The notes beneath the pieces are model-generated. The model did not search any database. It saw only the letters and a list, made by a program, of their open reading frames with translations, and was not told where the DNA came from. The translations under genes were made by a program, and so were the position numbers. A stretch of DNA of 20,458 nt from JADFMN01 sp964529975 (GTDB lineage Bacteria; Armatimonadota; Fimbriimonadia; Fimbriimonadales; Fimbriimonadaceae), in NCBI GenBank assembly GCA_964529975.1, contig CAZGXW010000054.1, positions 1 to 20,458 of the forward strand, in the 5' to 3' direction. Each line of letters begins with the position of its first letter. The stretch's first letter is position 1. Below, piece after piece: positions 14,040 through 20,458 of this stretch.

Positions 14040-14858
14040 CTAAACGGGCACGTTGTCGATCAGCCGCACCCCGTAAATCCGCGCCGCCGCGATCACGCGC
14101 AGCCCTTCTCGGTGATCGTGCGCTGGCTCCATCGTCTCCGGATTCACACAAGCGACATAGTCCACGTCGAACCCTTGGTCTTCCAGTTCCAGGCGTGCCG
14201 CCAACAACGCGGCCTCAAACGACCGGCCATCCTGCAACGAAAGCGCGCAGTCCGTCAGAACGCGAAAGAGGACAGCGACGTGCGATCTCTGCTCGGCAGA
14301 AAAGTACGCGTTCCGAGACGACATCGCCAAACCGCTCGCCTCACGAACTGTCTCAAGAAAGGACAAGCGCACTGGCAACCCCTCGCGGCGCACCATCGAC
14401 CGGATCACCGCACACTGCTGCAGGTCCTTCAGTCCAAAGAAGGCGATTTCCGGCTGGACGATCTCGAACAGTCGCGCGACCACGGTCGCCACACCGTCGA
14501 AGTGCCCCGGCCTGTGCTCGCCCTCCCAAAGTCGCGCCTCGGCGCCAGCGTGTATTGTCCGAACGCCTGCCGTATAGACTTCGGCTACTGGTGGCGCGAA
14601 CATCACATCAACGCCGGCAGATGAAGCCAATTCGAAGTCGCGCGCCTCGTCGCGAGGGTAAGCCTCAAAATCCTCGCCCTCGCCGAACTGCGTCGGGTTG
14701 ACGAACAACGACACGTAGGTCCGGGAGCATTGAGCAGCACACGCCCGCATGAGCGCCAAGTGTCCTTCATGGAACGCGCCCATGGTCGGCACTAGCCCGA
14801 CGCCTGAAACCCCGGAGCGGTCCGCGCGCAACTCCTCGACCGTGCGCAGAACGATCAA
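14040..14858 (-). CDS. panC: Pantothenate synthetase
   Basis: 272 residues. The enzyme condenses pantoate and beta-alanine with ATP in vitamin B5/coenzyme A synthesis. Visible: GLVPTMGAFHEGHLALM with the nucleotidyl-transfer signature (HEGH), FVNPTQFGEGEDFEAYPR, PGHFDGVATVVARLF, FFGLKDLQQ and MSSRN. The usual E in FGEKDxQQ is L here (FGLKD), a small deviation. The start is TTG 14858, which overlaps the panB TGA, so translation is coupled to panB. Confidence 0.95.
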   Translation of the reverse strand: MIVLRTVEELRADRSGVSGVGLVPTMGAFHEGHLALMRACAAQCSRTYVSLFVNPTQFGEGEDFEAYPRDEARDFELASSAGVDVMFAPPVAEVYTAGVRTIHAGAEARLWEGEHRPGHFDGVATVVARLFEIVQPEIAFFGLKDLQQCAVIRSMVRREGLPVRLSFLETVREASGLAMSSRNAYFSAEQRSHVAVLFRVLTDCALSLQDGRSFEAALLAARLELEDQGFDVDYVACVNPETMEPAHDHREGLRVIAAARIYGVRLIDNVPV

Positions 14859-15640
14859 AACGAGTTCTCTTCGCCAGGAAACGCACGCGATCGGACGTCA
14901 GCGGCATACCGCTTCAAGCCTTCGACGAACAACTCCCGGCCGCCCACATAGTCGCGTGAGTGCTTGTACACCTCTGGCGACAACCCCACGACGTCGTTGA
15001 ACACTTGGATTTCGCCGTCACAACCAACGCCCGCGCCGATACCGATCGTCGGGATTTCTAACGACGACGTGATGACCGAAGCCAGCGAAGCTGGCATCAA
15101 CTCCAAAACGATCGCGAACGCACCAGCCTCCTGAACACAGCACGCCGCCTCGCGCACGACTGTAGAGTCCTCGCCGCGACCCTGCACCTTGAATCCCCCG
15201 AAGGCATTGACCGACTGCGGCGTCATCCCCACGTGCCCCATCACGGGAATCCCCGCCCGAACGATCGCCGCGATCGCCTCGGTGTACGCGCCCTCGAGTT
15301 TCACTGCCTCGGCGCCTGCCTTCATAAGCCGGACCGAAGACTCCACAGCCAACGCAACCGACGACTGATACGACCCGAACGGCAAGTCAACGACGAACAA
15401 CGCGCCAGACACGCCGCGACGACAAGCACGAGTGTGGTGCTCAATCTCCTCCATCGTCACGGGCAGGGTGTTCTCGTATCCGAGCACAGAGTTGCCCAGC
15501 GAGTCGCCCACCAACACGAGGTCTACGCCTGCCTCGTCCGCGATCTGTCCGCTAGGGAAGTCGTACGCCGTCAAGCAGACGATGCGCTCGCCCTTGGCCT
15601 TCATCGCCCGGATTCCAGGGGCAGTCCGCCGCGTTCCCAT
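14855..15640 (-). CDS. panB: 3-methyl-2-oxobutanoate hydroxymethyltransferase
   Basis: 261 residues. It makes ketopantoate from 2-oxoisovalerate and methylene-tetrahydrofolate, supplying panC via ketopantoate reduction. Motifs: LTAYDFPSGQIADEAGVD, VLVGDSLGN with the metal-binding Asp, DLPFGSYQ, AVKLEGA, GHVGMTPQ, and IGIGAGVGCDGEIQVFNDV near the C-terminus. The length matches the family. No panE or panD is in the window. Confidence 0.96.
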   Translation of the reverse strand: MGTRRTAPGIRAMKAKGERIVCLTAYDFPSGQIADEAGVDLVLVGDSLGNSVLGYENTLPVTMEEIEHHTRACRRGVSGALFVVDLPFGSYQSSVALAVESSVRLMKAGAEAVKLEGAYTEAIAAIVRAGIPVMGHVGMTPQSVNAFGGFKVQGRGEDSTVVREAACCVQEAGAFAIVLELMPASLASVITSSLEIPTIGIGAGVGCDGEIQVFNDVVGLSPEVYKHSRDYVGGRELFVEGLKRYAADVRSRAFPGEENSF

Positions 15641-15646
15641 ACTTCA

Positions 15647-15652
15647 AGTATA
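15647..15652 (-). promoter_or_regulatory. Possible -10 box for panBC (leaderless transcript)
   Basis: TATACT on the minus strand, six bases before the panB ATG. Transcription from it would begin at or next to the start codon, giving a leaderless mRNA. No clear -35 box is seen. Confidence 0.4.
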
Positions 15653-15660
15653 TCGGAGCC

Positions 15661-16092
15661 CTAGAGCGCAGCCTGGACCTCGAGCGCGTGCCCGGCAGGC
15701 TTCACCTTCCGCCACTCTCGCTCGATCTCGCCGTCAGGCCCCACTAGGAACGTCGACCTCTCCACGCCCATGTACTTTTTGCCGTACAAGGTCTTCTCGA
15801 CCCAGACACCCAAAGGCTCCAACAACGCACGCTCGGGATCGGCGAGCAACGGATAGTGCAACCCCAAAGTCTGGGCGAACTTCTTGTGCGACTTTACGCC
15901 GTCTGGGCTGATCCCGAAGACTCGAACGTCCCCAAACTGGGGAAGGGCGTCGTTGAACTCCGACGCCTCTGCGGTTCATCCGCTGGTCAGGTCTTTCGGA
16001 TAGCAGAACAGCACGAACCGCGTCCCAAGCAGATCCTTATCCGTCCAAACATGGCCATCCTGGTCTTCTAGAGAGAACGCAGGAATCTTCAC
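15661..16092 (-). CDS. bcp: BCP-type peroxiredoxin, selenoprotein (UGA = Sec39)
   Basis: Read from GTG 16092 through TGA 15978-15976 to TAG 15663-15661, this gives a 143-residue thioredoxin-dependent peroxidase. The N-terminal part VKIPAFSLEDQDGHVW and FVLFCYPKDLTSGU match the family hallmark FYPKDDTPGC, with TGA exactly at the peroxidatic Cys. The same frame then continues as TAEASEFND, FGISPDGVKSHKKFAQTLG and STFLVGPDGEIEREWRKV, all typical of BCP. A perfect 7-bp stem follows the TGA as a SECIS. The GTG overlaps the stop of the CBS gene as GTGA, with AAGGTGG before it. It reduces hydroperoxides. Without Sec decoding it would be called as two fragments. Confidence 0.92.
15946..15967 (-). promoter_or_regulatory. 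SECIS-like hairpin of bcp
   Basis: On the minus strand GGCGTCG pairs perfectly with CGACGCC around the loop GAGTTCAA. The loop starts 16 nt after the TGA, has G first and contains GU, fitting the bacterial SECIS pattern. It is at the edge of the usual distance range and its loop is larger than those of the plus-strand genes. Confidence 0.7.
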
Positions 16093-16493
16093 TCGCCCAC
16101 CTTGGTCGCAGAATCGACCAGCATCGCTTGCATTAGGTCCACGCGCAGCACGACGCCCGCCAAGCGTCCAGAGTCCACGACCGGCAGAATGGTGTGGCCA
16201 GAGTTGAGCATCAGGTGCAGCGCGTCGCTCACTTCCATATCTGGCCCGGCACAAGTCGGATCGCTCGTCCCAAAAGTGAACGCGGGCTCCGAAGAAAGGC
16301 TCGTGAGGTTCCCCTTTTGCCGCACGGCCTGGCACACGTCGCCTTCGGTCAGCACAGCGATGGGAGCGTGGTCCTCGTCCACCACGACGAGCGCAGGGAA
16401 CTGGTAAACGTCCATCTTGTCGACGGCGTCGCGCAGCGTGCTCTTGCGCGTCAGGGTCGGGATGTGCGAATGTACGACCTCTCGAAGGGTCAT
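16089..16493 (-). CDS. CBS-domain pair protein
   Basis: 134 residues made of two CBS domains: the first about 8-60 (RKSTLRDAVDKMDVYQFPALVVVDE with VLTEGDV) and the second about 78-127 (MEVSDALHLMLNSGHTILPVVD with VVLRVDLMQAM). Such free-standing pairs bind adenine nucleotides and act as regulatory modules. Its stop overlaps the GTG of bcp, so the two are translated together, although a functional tie is not evident. Confidence 0.85.
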   Translation of the reverse strand: MTLREVVHSHIPTLTRKSTLRDAVDKMDVYQFPALVVVDEDHAPIAVLTEGDVCQAVRQKGNLTSLSSEPAFTFGTSDPTCAGPDMEVSDALHLMLNSGHTILPVVDSGRLAGVVLRVDLMQAMLVDSATKVGE

Positions 16494-16539
16494 GCGCTCG
16501 ATTCTATCCGCTCGGGCCCCTTACAACGCGCCAGCGACC

Positions 16540-17001
16540 CTACCAATAGGGCGGGAGCGTGATCGAGTCCTTGTTCCGCTGGTCCGAAGTCACCCAGTTG
16601 AACTCGACGGCTTCCCATTTGCCGTCGGTCTTCTCCAAGTTGATCGCCATCACCGACCGCTCCTTTCCGCCCCAGAAACTCGCCTCGCGGTTCGTCGCGA
16701 TCACGCGGGCCTTGTTGTCCTTGAACGTCAAGACCTTGAAGTAGAGCAGTTCGCTCTCTTTCGTGGCGTCGTACGCCGTCTGCTTGACCACGTCCTTCAG
16801 GTCCTTGCCATACATGGCCGTCATCGCCTCGACGTAACCATAGGGCGCCGCCAACGTGATCACGTACAGCACCAGCAGCACGCGCCAGGAAAGGACCTCA
16901 TCGTTCTTCTTGATGGGCCGGAAAAGCGAGTACAGCATCGTCATCACCACCGCTACTGCGAAGGCTGCGATCCCATATCCGAGAAAGCCGATCATGTCCA
17001 T
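16540..17001 (-). CDS. Conserved-looking membrane-anchored protein of unknown function
   Basis: 153 residues. An N-terminal transmembrane segment (IGFLGYGIAAFAVAVVMTML), a polar linker (FRPIKKNDEVLSW), a second hydrophobic segment (VLLVLYVITLAAPYGYVEAM), then a soluble domain of about 95 residues with strands such as SELLYFKVLTFKDNKARVIA and KWEAVEFNWVTSD. Not recognised. The soluble part is small and beta-rich, perhaps facing the periplasm. MIGF two codons later is an alternative start. Confidence 0.65.
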   Translation of the reverse strand: MDMIGFLGYGIAAFAVAVVMTMLYSLFRPIKKNDEVLSWRVLLVLYVITLAAPYGYVEAMTAMYGKDLKDVVKQTAYDATKESELLYFKVLTFKDNKARVIATNREASFWGGKERSVMAINLEKTDGKWEAVEFNWVTSDQRNKDSITLPPYW

Positions 17002-17151
17002 GGCGCTACCCGTGTTTTTCCATGTCTCGCCCGCGCCCCCCGCAAGATTCCCCCGGCAATTCTGCCGTACTCACAAATATGGGCATTCCAGACTCAGGCT
17101 GGCTGAAGAGCCGAGCCCGCTCCACCGAGAATCTACGGTGGTCAAGCCGCA

Positions 17152-17463
17152 ATGATCCGAAACTGGGACTCCCCCTCCGACGCCTACATCGTAACCCGCA
17201 GACTCGCGGTCCAAGAGTTCAAACTCTGCCCCCTGTGCCGCGCCGTGAACCTGCTCGATAACGAGATTTGCTTCTGCTGCCATTGGGAGGGACGCTTCGA
17301 CCACGACCCCGATCACATCGAGTCCGCCCTATACGACATGGTCTACCGCTGCCCCGAACTCCTTGCAATTCTGGTCGAGGACGAACCGTCGCCCAAGCCC
17401 GGGTTCTTCGAGCGAGTCTGGTCCTTCTTCGCACGGTTCCGCCGGCTCGATGTCCGCGCCTAG
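17152..17463 (+). CDS. Zinc-ribbon-like small protein
   Basis: 103 residues. CPLC (about residues 26-29) and CFCC (about 41-44) form a likely four-Cys zinc site, followed by an acidic helical region (ALYDMVYRCPELLAILVED) and a basic aromatic C-terminus (FFERVWSFFARFRRL). Unknown role. Stands alone on the plus strand between two minus-strand genes. Confidence 0.6.
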   Translation: MIRNWDSPSDAYIVTRRLAVQEFKLCPLCRAVNLLDNEICFCCHWEGRFDHDPDHIESALYDMVYRCPELLAILVEDEPSPKPGFFERVWSFFARFRRLDVRA

Positions 17464-17598
17464 ATCACATCAGGAAGGGTGCTGCGCCGTGCAGAGTGGC
17501 GCTTGGAGGGCGCGGCTCCGTCAGCGTCGAGGAGGATTCCGCTCCGCCTGCCCATCGACGATTTCAAGTCTCAAATCTGATATCGCCCGCGCCCGCCC

Positions 17599-17802
17599 CT
17601 AGTTCCGAATCAGCAACCGCTCGTGCAACCGCTCCGGTACAGGCTGGATCACGCGCACGTGCCGACAGTTCTTGCAGCACAAGGCCAGCATCGTGTCGGT
17701 CGTCAGCGAGGGAAACCGCGACCACAGGTCGCGCTGGTACACGACCTCCTCCACCCGGATGTCGGCACTGCGGCATAACGGACACTCGAGCGCCCGGCCC
17801 AT
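17599..17802 (-). CDS. Small zinc-ribbon protein
   Basis: 67 residues. CPLC at 7-10 and CKNC about 35 residues later can bind one zinc ion, with strands between. Short zinc-ribbon proteins of this kind are common and of unknown role. It is divergent from the mgtC-like gene, 51 bases away. Confidence 0.6.
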   Translation of the reverse strand: MGRALECPLCRSADIRVEEVVYQRDLWSRFPSLTTDTMLALCCKNCRHVRVIQPVPERLHERLLIRN

Positions 17803-17853
17803 AAGACCAGTATAGCGGCGGTTTTGCGGTTCGGCCCGTCTTAACCACAGCCC

Positions 17854-18518
17854 ATGTTCGACGAATTCTCACAGGCGTTCCAGCCCGAGGCCCTCGGCAC
17901 GCTCTGGGTCGTCGTCGTCAAACTCGGCATCGGCGCGGTCCTCGGCGGAGCGATCGGCTTTGAGAGGGAAGTCAGCGGCAGGCCGGCAGGCATCCGCACC
18001 CATATGCTCCTCGTCATCGGCGTCGTCCTCTTCGCGGAGGTCAGCAAGGTCTTTGGAAATGGCGACCCCGGCCGCATCGCCGCACAGATCGTCACAGGAG
18101 TCGGCTTCCTCGGCGCGGGCACCATCCTGCGCATGGGTATCGAGATCAAGGGCCTCACGAGCGCGGCAAGTCTGTGGGCCGTCGCCGCGATCGGGATGGC
18201 CGTAAGTGCGGGAGGAGCATTTCTCCTGGTGGCCGTCGCTTGCACCGCCCTCACGCTCATCACGCTCGCCTATGTCAGCAAGATCGAGAAACGACTCGTC
18301 CCTTACTCCCACCCAATGGCCCTCCAGGCTGAACTGGACTCCCCTGACCGCCTCGGTGCGATCGTGGAAGCAGTCTCCGCCGTCGGCGGAAAGGTCAAAG
18401 GAATGCGAATCGTGTCCTCGATGCCCCTCAACGTCCAAATTGATGTGACTGGCGAACACGACAAGTGCATGTCCGCCGTCGTGCAGACCCCTGGCGTCAA
18501 CTCCTGCGGCTGGATGGA
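17854..18518 (+). CDS. MgtC/SapB-family membrane protein, 3' end lost in gap
   Basis: About 221 residues are visible before the N run. The MgtC domain is clear: VVVKLGIGAVLGGAIGFEREVSGRPAGIRTH is the family signature (GxxIGxERExxxxxAGxRTH), followed by GRIAAQIVTGVGFLGAGTI and GLTSAASLWAVAAIG. A soluble C-terminal part (GAIVEAVSAVGGKVKGMRIV) looks like an ACT-like domain, as in longer MgtC proteins. The family is tied to magnesium and pH stress. The stop codon lies in the unknown bases. Confidence 0.9.
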
Positions 18519-18618
18519 NNNNNNNNNNNNNNNNNNNNNNNNNNNNNNNNNNNNNNNNNNNNNNNNNNNNNNNNNNNNNNNNNNNNNNNNNNNNNNNNNN
18601 NNNNNNNNNNNNNNNNNN
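18519..18618. other. Assembly gap (100 N)
   Basis: Exactly 100 N, a conventional placeholder for a scaffold join of unknown true length. It hides the end of the mgtC-like gene and the upstream region of glyA. Confidence 0.99.
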
Positions 18619-18619
18619 A

Positions 18620-19891
18620 ATGCCCACGGCGAACCCCGTCAAGTCCACTCACCGGCGCCACCTCAGCGAGACCGACCCCGACGTCTTCGCGATCATCCAG
18701 CGTGAAGAGGTTCGCCAAGAGCACAACCTCGAACTCATCGCTAGCGAGAACATCGCGTCGACTGCGGTTCGCGAAGCGATGGCCTGCGTCATGACCGACA
18801 AGTACGCCGAGGGCTATCCGGGCAAGCGCTACTACGGCGGGTGCGAGCACGTCGACGAGGTCGAGCAACTCGCTATCGACCGCGTGTGCGCGCTCTTCGG
18901 CAGCAAGTTCGCCAACGTCCAGCCGCACAGCGGAGCCCAGGCGAACATGGCCGTCTATCACGCGTTCATGAAGCCCGGCGACACCCTTATGGGCCTCGCG
19001 CTCAGCGACGGAGGGCACCTCACCCACGGCTCTCCCGTCGCGTTCAGCGGCCAGATGTACAACATCGTCGCTTACGGGCTTAAAGCGGACGAGACCATCG
19101 ACTACGACGACGTCCGCGCCAAAGCGCTCGCGTCCAAGCCGAAGATCATCGTGTCTGGTGCTTCCGCCTATTCGCGCGAGATCGACTTCGCCTTCTTCAC
19201 CCGCGTCGCCGAAGAGGTCGGCGCAATCCACATGTGCGACATGGCGCACTACGCAGGCCTCATCGCCGGCGGCGTGTATTCCAACCCCGTCGGCACCGCG
19301 CACATAACGACATCCACCACGCACAAGTCCCTCAGAGGACCACGGGGCGGCATCATCCTCTACGACAACGAGGAATACGACAAGGCTATCCGTATGTCGG
19401 TGTTTCCTGGCCTCCAAGGCGGGCCGCTCATGCACGTCATCGCTGCAAAGGCCGTCGCGTTCGGGCTTTGCTTGCAACCCGACTGGAAGGACTACGCCGC
19501 ACAAGTCAAGAAGAACGCACAAGCGCTCGCGGCAGCACTGACAGAAGCGGGCCTACGCATCGTCTCTGGCGGCACCGACTCCCACCTCATGCTCGTCGAC
19601 CTCCGTCCGTTCGGCATCAACGGCAAGGTCGCCCAGTCCGCCCTTGAGCACGCCAACATCACGACCAACAAGAACACCATCCCCAACGATCCGGAAAAGC
19701 CGTTCGTCACGAGCGGCGTCCGCCTCGGCACGCCAGCCGTCACGACGCGCGGAATGAAGGAGCCCGAAATGAAGGAGATCGCGGCCCACATCGCCACCGT
19801 CCTCCGTTCACCCGAAGACTCAAAAGTTATCGCCGAAGTGAAGAAGCAGGTCACGGCCCTCTGTACCCGCTTCTCCATCCATGACGTGTAG
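18620..19891 (+). CDS. glyA: Serine hydroxymethyltransferase
   Basis: 423 residues, normal for the bacterial enzyme. It converts serine and tetrahydrofolate to glycine and methylene-tetrahydrofolate, using PLP. Seen: ELIASENIAS, YAEGYPGKRYYGGCEHVD, HSGAQANMAVYHA, DMAHYAGLIAGG and STTHKSLRGPRGG with the PLP-binding Lys236, then TSGVRLGTPAVTTRGM. The ATG is two bases after the N gap; MPTANPVKSTHRRHLSE is a plausible N-terminus, but an upstream start cannot be excluded. Confidence 0.96.
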   Translation: MPTANPVKSTHRRHLSETDPDVFAIIQREEVRQEHNLELIASENIASTAVREAMACVMTDKYAEGYPGKRYYGGCEHVDEVEQLAIDRVCALFGSKFANVQPHSGAQANMAVYHAFMKPGDTLMGLALSDGGHLTHGSPVAFSGQMYNIVAYGLKADETIDYDDVRAKALASKPKIIVSGASAYSREIDFAFFTRVAEEVGAIHMCDMAHYAGLIAGGVYSNPVGTAHITTSTTHKSLRGPRGGIILYDNEEYDKAIRMSVFPGLQGGPLMHVIAAKAVAFGLCLQPDWKDYAAQVKKNAQALAAALTEAGLRIVSGGTDSHLMLVDLRPFGINGKVAQSALEHANITTNKNTIPNDPEKPFVTSGVRLGTPAVTTRGMKEPEMKEIAAHIATVLRSPEDSKVIAEVKKQVTALCTRFSIHDV

Positions 19892-19895
19892 GCAA

Positions 19896-20258
19896 ATGAG
19901 AAGGAACAAGTTCTTCTGGCTGAGTTTCGCCTTCATGCTCTGCGCACTTTCAATGGCGATGGTGGTGTATGGGGGTGTGTCGTATCCGTCACTTGGCTAC
20001 AAAGGATTGATTCTTCCTGGACGGACGGTGTCGATCATCGTGGAAGCGAACTACGACTCGACTGTCGAAAGGGTCGTACGGATTCTCCCAAAACATGATG
20101 GCTGGATCGAGGGATCAGAGGATTACGTTTCAGCTGACCCTAACTCATTCCTCGGGGCGACGACGTTTAGTCAGAAGCAATGGACTATCAGGATTTGGTC
20201 AGGGCCTGGAGATTCGACACGTATTGACATCGAACGAGCCTGGTGGCCAATACTCTGA
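19896..20258 (+). CDS. Small exported or membrane-anchored protein of unknown function
   Basis: 120 residues from ATG 19896, which follows the glyA stop by four bases. MRRNKFFWLSFAFMLCALSM is a signal peptide or anchor. The remainder (LPGRTVSIIVEANYDSTVER, WTIRIWSGPGDSTRIDIER) looks like a small beta-sandwich. I do not recognise it. The frame is open 15 bases further upstream to ATG 19881, inside the end of glyA. Its A/T-richer base use differs somewhat from glyA. Confidence 0.6.
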   Translation: MRRNKFFWLSFAFMLCALSMAMVVYGGVSYPSLGYKGLILPGRTVSIIVEANYDSTVERVVRILPKHDGWIEGSEDYVSADPNSFLGATTFSQKQWTIRIWSGPGDSTRIDIERAWWPIL

Positions 20259-20458
20259 TTCCTGTGTTGAGTTAGCGAAATCTGATCTGTGCGGTAAACC
20301 CTTAATCAAGACTTGACGCACAATCCCCTTGCCGTCGACGTGGCCCAAATTGCAGGCTCGATTCCTGCATGAGGTAGGGTGCCTGGCTAGCCTGTCGTGG
20401 CACTCCAACGAACTCAGCCCACTCACCCCTCTTGTGCTGCCACCATGCAGGGACAGGA

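Noticed and set aside
2923..15978. Genetic code change (UGA read as Trp or Gly) as explanation of the in-frame TGAs
   Set aside because: TGA is the true stop of arsR, the CBS gene, panB and the RND gene, and the in-frame TGAs lie at Cys-like positions with SECIS-like stems.
18519..18705. Continuation of the mgtC-like frame past the N gap
   Set aside because: The gap length is arbitrary, and the continuation is an out-of-frame reading of glyA.
20352..20368. tRNA or tmRNA 3' end suggested by GCAGG-CTCGATT-CCTGC
   Set aside because: No matching acceptor stem, anticodon arm or CCA was found around it; an isolated T-arm-like hairpin is not enough. I see nothing else definite in 20259-20458.
1..20458. 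CRISPR array, insertion sequence, prophage or integrase
   Set aside because: No spaced direct repeats, transposase, integrase or phage structural genes were seen.

Overview
The window is about 20.5 kb of moderately high-GC DNA from a diderm bacterium: it encodes a complete RND/MFP/TolC efflux set and an outer-membrane-like protein ending in Phe. It is an assembled draft, with a 100-N gap at 18519-18618 and a suspicious poly-G/C stretch near 13.5 kb. Taxonomy cannot be fixed from the sequence; an Armatimonadota/Fimbriimonadia-like lineage is only a guess. TGA is the ordinary stop of several genes here (arsR, the CBS gene, panB, the RND pump), so in-frame TGA codons inside conserved proteins need a special explanation.

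Left part (1-2468, minus strand): a small heptad-repeat protein with a one-base frameshift, then an overlapping pair made of a putative restriction endonuclease and a C5-cytosine DNA methyltransferase.

Centre-left (2582-5241, plus strand) is the most unusual region. A compact operon holds an ArsR-type regulator with a CVCEL metal motif and an inverted-repeat operator, a 32-residue metallothionein-like peptide with 10 Cys, a secreted outer-membrane-like protein, a secreted YHS-thioredoxin fusion and a small thioredoxin-like protein. A paralogue of the last gene lies just before arsR. Reading frames in this block continue through TGA codons at positions where thiol residues would be expected. 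The two small paralogues each have one TGA (codon 74). The outer-membrane-like protein has two TGAs spaced as UxxU (codons 26 and 29) just after its signal peptide. Each is followed at about 17-30 nt by a short stem with an apical GGU loop, as expected of bacterial SECIS elements. A fourth case, at 15661-16092, is a BCP-type peroxiredoxin whose peroxidatic Cys codon is TGA. I read these as selenoproteins, and the arsR operon as a selenoprotein-based metal(loid) handling system. Ordinary ORF calling truncates or misses all four genes.

Middle: a secreted coiled-coil protein and an HNH protein without a normal start codon (5272-6361, plus). Convergent to them is a heavy-metal efflux operon on the minus strand (13370 down to 6369): a His-rich exported protein, a TolC-like channel, an unusual two-part membrane-fusion protein carrying a duplicated His motif, and a CusA/CzcA-type RND pump.

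Right part: tRNA-Thr, panC-panB and bcp-CBS pairs (minus), several small hypothetical or zinc-ribbon genes, an mgtC-like gene cut by the N gap, glyA, and a small exported protein. A 54-nt hairpin repeat occurs three times (587, 2996, 5184); two copies end the units carrying the small selenoproteins.
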